Source: CAZDET01 sp964504335 (GTDB lineage: Bacteria > Bacteroidota > Bacteroidia > Chitinophagales > Saprospiraceae). Taken from it: a stretch of DNA of 28,233 bases. The stretch lies in assembly GCA_964504335.1 (NCBI GenBank), contig CAZDET010000061.1, positions 1 to 28,233 on the forward strand, given 5' to 3'. Positions 23,291 through 28,233 of the stretch are shown in pieces (within the stretch, counting starts at the first letter, position 1; the number at the start of each line of letters is the position of its first letter). Both the position numbers and the translations under genes were made by a program. The notes beneath the pieces were generated by a model. That model was given only the letters and a program-made list of their open reading frames with translations. It ran no database searches and had not been told where the DNA came from.

Positions 23291-23322
23291 CTGAAGCCAG
23301 ACGTGTTACGGCCTGGCTTCAG
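23291..23322 (-). terminator. 10-bp hairpin downstream of rho
   Basis: CTGAAGCCAG (23291-23300) pairs perfectly with CTGGCTTCAG (23313-23322) around a 12-nt loop, 30 nt after the rho stop at 23352. Only a short T-rich stretch (tcattta) follows in the rho direction. It lies in the 206-nt spacer before the S8 gene, where I see no ORF and no convincing promoter. Confidence 0.6.
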
Positions 23323-23351
23323 AGCATATGAATAGTATCGGAAATGGGGCG

Positions 23352-25025
23352 TTACCCATTCATCGATGCCAAAAATTCGTCGTTGCTGGTAGTACTGATC
23401 ATGTGCTTGCGCAAGAATTCCATTGCTTCGTCGGGTTTCATATCGGCGAGGTGATTGCGCAGGATGAACATCCGTTGTAGCGTATCCTTGTCGAGGAGCA
23501 GTTCGTCGCGGCGGGTACTTGAACGCGTGAGATCGACAGCCGGGTAGAGGCGCTTGTTGGCCAGCGAGCGGTCGAGCTGTAGTTCCATGTTGCCTGTTCC
23601 CTTGAATTCCTCGAAGATGACCTGGTCCATCTTGGAGCCGGTATCGATGAGTGCGGTGGCCAGGATGGTGAGCGAACCTCCGTTTTCGATATTACGGGCG
23701 GCACCGAAGAATTTCTTCGGCTTCTGGAGGGCGTTTGCTTCCACACCACCGGAGAGCACCTTACCGGATGCGGGGGCTACGGTGTTGTACGCCCGAGCCA
23801 GGCGGGTAATCGAGTCGAGCAGAATACAGACATTGTGGCCGCTTTCCACGAGTCGTTTGGCTTTTTCCAGTACGACGCCCGCGACGCGCACGTGGTTCTC
23901 GGCCGGCTCGTCGAAGGTAGAGCTGATGACTTCCGCCTTGACGCTGCGCTTCATATCGGTCACTTCCTCCGGGCGTTCGTCGACCAACAGTACGATGAGG
24001 TAGGTTTCCGGATGATTTTTAGCGATCGCATTGGCGATGTCTTTTAGCAGGAAGGTCTTACCCGATTTGGGTTGGGCGACGATCAGCCCCCGCTGGCCCT
24101 TACCGATGGGAGTAAACAGGTCGATAATGCGGTTGCCGAAGTCTCTTCCGGTTGGAGAAGTAAGCATGTTGTACTTCTCGGTGGGGAAGAGGGGGGTGAG
24201 GTAATCGAAGGGTACGCGATCGCGTACGTCGGCCGGATCGAGGCCATTTATTTTACTCACCCGAAGCAGGGCGAAGTATTTCTCTCCTTCCTTGGGCGGC
24301 CGGATGGCGCCTTTTACCGTATCGCCGGTGCGCAAGCCAAATAGCTTGATTTGAGAAGGCGACACGTAAATATCGTCGGGAGAGGTGAGGTAGTTGTAGT
24401 CGGAAGAACGCAGGAAGCCGTAGCCATCGGGCATCATTTCGAGGATACCTTCCCCTTCGATGATCCCGTCGAGTTCGATATCGAACTTTTCAACTGGTTC
24501 GGCTGGAGCTGCCTTTTCGGGTTTTTCGACCGGCTCTTCGGCGGGATCGGCCTTTTTATCGGCCTGTCCATTCTGCTCGGAGCGCTCCGGGCGGCTGCTC
24601 GAACGGCGCCGAGAGGCCCGGCGTCGGCGCTCGGTCAGAGAAGACTTGGAACGCCCCCGGCTGTCGTCAGATTGGCCGGAGCCCTTAGCTGGCTCTTCCT
24701 TATTCTCGTGCCCTTCGTCGTCGTTTTCCGGGGCGTCTTTTTCGGCCTCCTTCTCTTTGTCTTCGCTGGTGGAGCGCGAAGAACTCCGCCGGCGTGAGGA
24801 ACGCGCCTTGCGAGCACTAGAACGGCTTTCTGAAGAGGAAGAATCAGAAGCTTCTTTCTTTTCGTCGGAGGGAGAACCACTGGCACCGACAACGGCCTGG
24901 TGGTCGAGAATCTTGTGAATTAATTCTTGCTTATTCAGTCGCTTATAATTCTCTAGCCCCATCTGATCTGCCAGTTCCCGAAGCTCAGGAACGAGCATAT
25001 CGTTTAACTGCAATATATCCAGCAT
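23352..25025 (-). CDS. rho: Transcription termination factor Rho with a charged N-terminal insert
   Basis: A 557-residue hexameric RNA helicase that ends transcription. The Rho_N helical domain (1-45, LVPELRELADQMGLENYKRLN) is followed by about 130 residues of low-complexity sequence rich in Ser, Arg, Glu and Lys (50-180, including SSRRRSSSRS and RRRRASRRRSSS). The RNA-binding OB domain follows (EGEGILEMMPDGYGFLRSS, then DIYVSPSQIKLFGL). The ATPase core has Walker A QPKSGKT (318-324), Walker B LIVLLVDERPEEVTDM, and the secondary RNA-binding loop region GGVEANALQKPKKFFGAARN. The E. coli protein has 419 residues; the difference is mostly the insert. A roughly 240-nt leader precedes the ATG. The helical, OB and ATPase signatures are complete, so activity is expected. 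Confidence 0.97.
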   Translation of the reverse strand: MLDILQLNDMLVPELRELADQMGLENYKRLNKQELIHKILDHQAVVGASGSPSDEKKEASDSSSSESRSSARKARSSRRRSSSRSTSEDKEKEAEKDAPENDDEGHENKEEPAKGSGQSDDSRGRSKSSLTERRRRASRRRSSSRPERSEQNGQADKKADPAEEPVEKPEKAAPAEPVEKFDIELDGIIEGEGILEMMPDGYGFLRSSDYNYLTSPDDIYVSPSQIKLFGLRTGDTVKGAIRPPKEGEKYFALLRVSKINGLDPADVRDRVPFDYLTPLFPTEKYNMLTSPTGRDFGNRIIDLFTPIGKGQRGLIVAQPKSGKTFLLKDIANAIAKNHPETYLIVLLVDERPEEVTDMKRSVKAEVISSTFDEPAENHVRVAGVVLEKAKRLVESGHNVCILLDSITRLARAYNTVAPASGKVLSGGVEANALQKPKKFFGAARNIENGGSLTILATALIDTGSKMDQVIFEEFKGTGNMELQLDRSLANKRLYPAVDLTRSSTRRDELLLDKDTLQRMFILRNHLADMKPDEAMEFLRKHMISTTSNDEFLASMNG

Positions 25026-25267
25026 GCTTAATTAATGGTGTTTTTGGTACGAACGGATGTGCGTAATAAGTGAAGTTAAGGAAAGACCCATCAAAAAGAC
25101 GGGAGGGTTAAATGAGATCTGCCTTAAGCCATGGTAGGTACGCTAGTGGCAAGAAGCGCCGAAAGGTAGCCTTTTGGGTATGGGAAAAAGCAGGGATTGA
25201 GTGTATGCGCTCTGCTGACAGTTAACGAAGGCAGAGCCTTAGATGTGCGTCCATATGGACTAATTGC
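25026..25267 (-). promoter_or_regulatory. Long C-rich 5' leader of rho, candidate autoregulatory region
   Basis: From the predicted transcription start near 25267 to the rho ATG the leader is about 240 nt. In the sense orientation the stretch 25021-25200 has 56 C and 24 G by hand count, with many YC dinucleotides, the composition of Rho-utilisation sites. Near its 5' end are a 12-bp palindrome (GTCCATATGGAC, 25249-25260), a 10-codon ORF, and a hairpin GCTCTGC/GCAGAGC. Rho in E. coli is autoregulated by termination in its leader; a similar arrangement here is inference. The rest of the 366-nt gene-free stretch to serS (25268-25391) holds the rho promoter and no other gene I can support. Confidence 0.5.
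25222..25254 (-). CDS. Candidate 10-codon leader ORF upstream of rho
   Basis: ATG at 25254 followed by codons for DAHLRLCLR and TAA at 25222. It begins about 13 nt after the predicted transcription start. The codons for LC lie in the 5' arm (GCTCTGC) of a 7-bp hairpin whose 3' arm is GCAGAGC, and the stop lies in its loop, so a translating ribosome would open the hairpin. No ribosome-binding site is visible, but such sites are generally absent in this window. It could be chance. Confidence 0.3.
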   Translation of the reverse strand: MDAHLRLCLR

Positions 25268-25272
25268 TAACA

Positions 25273-25304
25273 CAAAAGTACAGCAAAAATTCCATATTGT
25301 ACAA
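25273..25304 (-). promoter_or_regulatory. Bacteroidota-type promoter for rho
   Basis: On the minus strand an exact TAnnTTTG match, TACTTTTG (25273-25280), is preceded by TTG at 25302-25304 with a 21-nt spacer. The surrounding sequence is AT-rich. This places the rho transcription start about 240 nt before the ATG. Confidence 0.7.
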
Positions 25305-25391
25305 TATTATTACTAAAAAAGTAACCTACAAGCGCCACTATAGTTCAAGACAAATGCCGATAATTGCGCCGACCCGCAAACTTAATCCCTT

Positions 25392-26669
25392 ATGCTTGAA
25401 ATAACTACTATCCGCCAAGAACCGAATCGGGTGCGCGCCGGCCTGCGCCTGCGCAACGCTTCCGAAGAGGATTTGAAAATTGTAGACACCGTCATTGCGT
25501 TGGACGACCGACGAAAGGCGCTCCAAACAGAGCTGGATCAGCTGTTGGCGGAGCGCAACGCGCTGTCTAAGGAAATTGGTCAATTATTTAAATCCGGCGA
25601 GAAAGAGGCCGCTGCCGAAAAGCGCGAGCGCGTCAATATGCTCAAGGAAATGGTGAGTGAAATCGAAGGTGCCTTTGCCCAGGTGAAGACGGAACTGGAG
25701 GAGGGGTTGTTATCTATTCCCAATTTGCCCCACGAAAGTGTTCCGGAGGGGTTGTCGGATGCGGATAACGAACTCGTTCGGACCGGGCCCATCGAGCTGC
25801 CGGAATTGGGTGAAGGAGCAAAGCCTCACTGGGAGCTTGCCCAGCAGTACCAATTGTTCGACCTGGAGCTTGGGGTGAAAATTACCGGCTCCGGATTTCC
25901 GCTATACCGAGGCAAGGGTGCCCGGCTGCAGCGCGCGCTGATCAACTTTTTTCTCGATAAGGCGGCAGAGGCCGGCTACGAGGAAATCATTCCCCCGCTA
26001 CTGGTCAACGAAGACACGGCCCGCGGTACGGGCCAGTTGCCCGATAAGGAGGGGCAGATGTATCACGTAACCGGAGACAACCTGTATCTAATCCCTACCG
26101 CCGAAGTTCCGATTACCAATATCCTGCGCGGGGAGATCGTCGATCGAGGAGATTTCCCCATTAAATTAATGGGCTACACGCCTTGTTTTCGTCGAGAAGC
26201 GGGCTCCTACGGTGCCCACGTGCGGGGGCTCAATCGGGTACATCAGTTTGACAAGATCGAAATTGTACAAATCGTACATCCCGATCATTCTTACGATACG
26301 CTGGAGGAAATGGTCGGCCACGTCGAGCAACTTCTTCAACTCCTGGAATTGCCCTACCGGATCGTGCGCCTTTGTGGAGGGGATTTGGGATTTGCGGCGG
26401 CACTGACCTACGACTTTGAGGTGTACTCCGCGGCTCAGGAACGCTGGTTGGAAGTCAGTTCTGTTTCAAATTTCGAGACGTTTCAGGCCAACCGCATGAA
26501 GCTTCGATTCCGCGACGAGAAGCAAACCCAACTTGCTCACACGCTGAATGGCAGTGCCTTAGCACTGGCCCGCATCGTAGCCACTCTTTTGGAAAACAAC
26601 CAGGGGCCAGGCGGCATTGTTATACCTAAGATTTTGCATCCGTATACCGGATTTACCCTAATTGACTAA
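25392..26669 (+). CDS. serS: Seryl-tRNA synthetase
   Basis: A 425-residue class II synthetase attaching serine to tRNA-Ser and tRNA-Sec. The N-terminal arm (about 28-105) is the long antiparallel coiled coil (ALDDRRKALQTELDQLLAER, then KEMVSEIEGAFAQVKTELEE) that reads the tRNA variable arm. Class II motif 1 is in ALINFFLDKAAEAGYEEIIPPLL, motif 2 is CFRREAGSYGAHVRGLNRVHQF, and motif 3 is LNGSALALARIVATLLENNQ. The length is typical of the family (about 425-430). The ATG at 25392 gives the standard MLEI... N-terminus. The zinc-peptidase gene follows with at most 13 nt between them, so the two are probably cotranscribed. Confidence 0.98.
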   Translation: MLEITTIRQEPNRVRAGLRLRNASEEDLKIVDTVIALDDRRKALQTELDQLLAERNALSKEIGQLFKSGEKEAAAEKRERVNMLKEMVSEIEGAFAQVKTELEEGLLSIPNLPHESVPEGLSDADNELVRTGPIELPELGEGAKPHWELAQQYQLFDLELGVKITGSGFPLYRGKGARLQRALINFFLDKAAEAGYEEIIPPLLVNEDTARGTGQLPDKEGQMYHVTGDNLYLIPTAEVPITNILRGEIVDRGDFPIKLMGYTPCFRREAGSYGAHVRGLNRVHQFDKIEIVQIVHPDHSYDTLEEMVGHVEQLLQLLELPYRIVRLCGGDLGFAAALTYDFEVYSAAQERWLEVSSVSNFETFQANRMKLRFRDEKQTQLAHTLNGSALALARIVATLLENNQGPGGIVIPKILHPYTGFTLID

Positions 26670-26682
26670 ACGTAAAGCGCTC

Positions 26683-27393
26683 ATGTTTTCAGGCGGCTAT
26701 ATGATTTATTTCCTCATCACGATTGTGTTTTCACTCATCGGGATGGGCGTACAGCGGCGACTGCAATCCAAGTTCCGGCAATACAGCGGTGTACCGCTCA
26801 GCAATGGCCGGTCCGGCGCGGAGGTCGCTGCGGAAATGTTGCGGCATTATGGAATCTCCGATGTACGCATCGCGGAAGGCCAGGGATTTCTGACCGACCA
26901 TTACAATCCGACCAACAAGACGGTTACGCTGAGCCCGGGGGTGTATCGAGGCCGAAACATCGCCTCCGCGGCGGTGGCGGCCCACGAATGCGGCCACGCG
27001 GTGCAGCACGCGAATGCCTACGTGTGGCTGCAAATGCGCTCGGCTATTGTTCCTGTGGTGCAGATAGCCTCCCGACTACAACAACTGCTTCTCGTTCTCG
27101 CCCTGGGTTTTCTGGCCTCTACGACCGGCGCGATTAGCCAAACGATATTGCTGATTACGATCTTAGCGTTTGCCGTGACTGCCGGCTTCTCGCTCGTAAC
27201 GCTTCCGGTAGAGTTTGATGCCAGCCGCCGGGCACTGGCATGGCTGAAAAGTAGTAATTTTGCTCGTGGGCAACAGTATGAGGGCGCTAAAGACGCCCTC
27301 TGGTGGGCGGCAATGACCTACGTCGTACAAGCGCTTGCCTCTCTCGCAGTGCTGGTATTCCTGGTGTTCCGCTATCTGGGTGCCCGCGATTAA
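26683..27393 (+). CDS. Membrane zinc metallopeptidase, YugP type
   Basis: A 236-residue protein of the neutral zinc metallopeptidase family (B. subtilis YugP). An N-terminal membrane helix (MIYFLITIVFSLIGMGV) is followed by a peptidase segment with the HExxH motif HECGHAVQH, preceded by VTLSPGVYRGRNIASAAVAA. Three further hydrophobic segments follow (LQQLLLVLALGFLAST, ISQTILLITILAFAVTAGFSLVTLP, and VVQALASLAVLVFLVF in parts). EFDASRRALAWL supplies a downstream acidic residue suited to be the third zinc ligand. Its substrate is unknown. The frame is open from a TTG at 26662 that overlaps the serS stop by 8 nt, but I prefer the ATG at 26683 because the membrane helix begins just after it. frr follows 25 nt downstream. 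Confidence 0.9.
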   Translation: MFSGGYMIYFLITIVFSLIGMGVQRRLQSKFRQYSGVPLSNGRSGAEVAAEMLRHYGISDVRIAEGQGFLTDHYNPTNKTVTLSPGVYRGRNIASAAVAAHECGHAVQHANAYVWLQMRSAIVPVVQIASRLQQLLLVLALGFLASTTGAISQTILLITILAFAVTAGFSLVTLPVEFDASRRALAWLKSSNFARGQQYEGAKDALWWAAMTYVVQALASLAVLVFLVFRYLGARD

Positions 27394-27418
27394 TCGGCAA
27401 AAAAACACTACAGAAATT

Positions 27419-27985
27419 ATGGACGAACTAGCATTAGAACAGGCGATTGACAATAAGCGCCTACTTATGGATAACTCCATTGATCACCTGCGCGGCGAGC
27501 TCAAAAAAATTCAAGCCGGCAAAGCATCCCCGGAGATACTGACGGAAATCAGGGTCCCTTACTACGGCACGCCCACCCCAATGGCGCAAGTGGCAAACAT
27601 TTCAAAGGCTGATGCCCGTACGCTCGTCATTCAGCCCTGGGAGAAGTCCATGCTCGGGCCGATTGAGAAAGCCATCTTCGAAGCCAATCTGGGGTTAACC
27701 CCACAGAACGACGGTGAGATCGTACGCATCAGTGTGCCACCGCTTACCAAAGAACGCCGCGAGGAACTCGTAAAGAAAGTCAAAGAATTGGGCGAAGAGG
27801 CCAAGGTCAGCGTACGAAACGTGCGGCGCGAAGCAATGGATGCCATCAAGAAAGCGGTTAAGGATGGATTTCCGGAAGATTCGGGAAAGCGGACGGAAGA
27901 GCGCGTACAGGACCTCACCAATTCGCACATCAAGAAAATCGACGAGGTGGTCGAAGCGAAGAGCTCCGACATTATGACGATATAA
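27419..27985 (+). CDS. frr: Ribosome recycling factor
   Basis: A 188-residue RRF, which together with EF-G splits ribosomes after termination. The three-helix bundle domain is recognisable from MDNSIDHLRGELKKIQAGKA and the C-terminal RREAMDAIKKAVKDG followed by HIKKIDEVVEAKSSDIM. The small domain includes VPYYGTPTPMAQVANIS and the conserved IQPWEKSMLGPIEKAI. ISVPPLTKERREELVKKVK returns to the bundle. The length matches the family (about 185). I chose the ATG at 27419 because it yields the standard N-terminus; the frame is open further upstream inside the peptidase gene. pyrH, the common partner of frr, is not adjacent in this window. Confidence 0.98.
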   Translation: MDELALEQAIDNKRLLMDNSIDHLRGELKKIQAGKASPEILTEIRVPYYGTPTPMAQVANISKADARTLVIQPWEKSMLGPIEKAIFEANLGLTPQNDGEIVRISVPPLTKERREELVKKVKELGEEAKVSVRNVRREAMDAIKKAVKDGFPEDSGKRTEERVQDLTNSHIKKIDEVVEAKSSDIMTI

Positions 27986-27987
27986 AA

Positions 27988-28018
27988 TTGGACGTGTCTG
28001 GCGGATGTATTATCTTTG
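27988..28018 (+). promoter_or_regulatory. Bacteroidota-type promoter for rpmH
   Basis: TTG at 27988-27990, a 20-nt spacer, and an exact TAnnTTTG match TATCTTTG at 28011-28018. It begins only 3 nt after the frr stop and would produce a leader of about 50 nt for rpmH. Confidence 0.75.
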
Positions 28019-28075
28019 CCCCACTTTTTGCAACCCGATTTCTTTTCTGGAAATCCGAGAAATAGTTAATTAGCG

Positions 28076-28231
28076 ATGAAGCGTACATATCAACCTTCCA
28101 AGCGTCGACGGGTCAATAAGCATGGCTTCCGCTCGCGGATGAGCACCAAAAATGGACGAAAAGTACTGGCGCGCCGTCGTGCGAAGGGCCGGCACAAGCT
28201 TACCGTTTCCGATCAGCGCCACGTAAAATAA
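28076..28231 (+). CDS. rpmH: 50S ribosomal protein L34
   Basis: A complete 51-residue ribosomal protein: MKRTYQPSKRRRVNKHGFRS, then RMSTKNGRKVLARRRAKGRH and a short C-terminal tail. The MKRTYQPS start, the KHGFRSRM segment and the GRKVLARRRAKGR segment are diagnostic of L34. The TAA at 28229-28231 falls 2 nt before the window end. It has its own promoter between frr and itself. In many bacteria rpmH is followed by rnpA; that position lies outside the window. Confidence 0.98.
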   Translation: MKRTYQPSKRRRVNKHGFRSRMSTKNGRKVLARRRAKGRHKLTVSDQRHVK

Positions 28232-28233
28232 AA

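Noticed and set aside
24351..24918. Overlapping long plus-strand frames (148 and 152 residues) rich in Ser/Arg/Leu
   Set aside because: They mirror the low-complexity Ser/Arg/Glu insert of rho on the other strand.
27335..27418. Upstream extension of frr
   Set aside because: The extra 28 residues are the shadow of the zinc-peptidase C-terminus; the family N-terminus begins at 27419.
1..28233. CRISPR array, phage or defence system
   Set aside because: No array of regularly spaced long repeats, no Cas, integrase, capsid or toxin-antitoxin genes were seen; the only tandem repeats are the two short 8-bp arrays.

Overview
The window looks like chromosomal DNA from a member of the Bacteroidota, probably a Saprospiria/Lewinella-type bacterium. 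The evidence is: two proteins with type IX secretion (T9SS) C-terminal sorting domains; a Rho factor with a long charged insert; a DUF3078 outer-membrane-type protein and a HYC_CC_PP-type protein; start codons mostly without Shine-Dalgarno sequences; and several promoters matching the Bacteroidota consensus (TTG, about 20 nt, TAnnTTTG). The genus cannot be fixed from the sequence alone.

Layout. 1-2950 (+): an ECF-type sigma factor, a small proline-rich protein, a small MscS-type channel and a DUF3078 protein. 3044-7603 (+): DNA polymerase I and a secreted M14 zinc carboxypeptidase, each preceded by a short array of 8-bp repeats that runs up to the start codon. 7600-8752: a 66-residue cold-shock-like protein (-) divergent from an LpxD-type acyltransferase (+). 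8806-11148 (-): a tiny T9SS-tagged secreted protein and threonyl-tRNA synthetase. 11293-12510: a Uma2-family nuclease (+), a conserved small protein (-) and a tRNA with a CAT anticodon (+). 12554-20166 (-): a copper/silver-type efflux cluster consisting of a HYC_CC_PP protein, a CusA-type RND pump, a TolC/CusC-type outer-membrane factor, a CusB-type adaptor with a metal-binding N-terminus and a DUF3347 C-terminus, and an orphan heavy-metal-binding domain without a clear start. 20236-25025 (-): a large T9SS-secreted subtilisin and Rho. 25392-28231 (+): serS, a membrane zinc peptidase, frr and rpmH (rpmH is 51 codons).

The metal-efflux cluster is visibly poorer in G+C than its surroundings and lies directly downstream of the tRNA, so it was probably acquired. 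RND pump, adaptor and outer-membrane factor would form one envelope-spanning export complex; the HYC_CC_PP protein and the metal-binding domains would handle metal in the periplasm.

The most striking observation is a 161-bp element with 16-bp terminal inverted repeats and a 4-bp CTAA flanking duplication, inserted inside the signal peptide of the TolC-type gene. Removing the element plus one CTAA restores a perfect short signal peptide whose ATG lies 4 nt after the cusA stop. The 165-bp insertion is exactly 55 codons with no stop, so the gene stays open, and the element supplies an internal ATG and a lysine-rich stretch that could act as a replacement signal-peptide start. Other points of interest are the roughly 240-nt C-rich leader of rho with a 10-codon ORF and a hairpin, and the 8-bp repeats before polA and the M14 gene.
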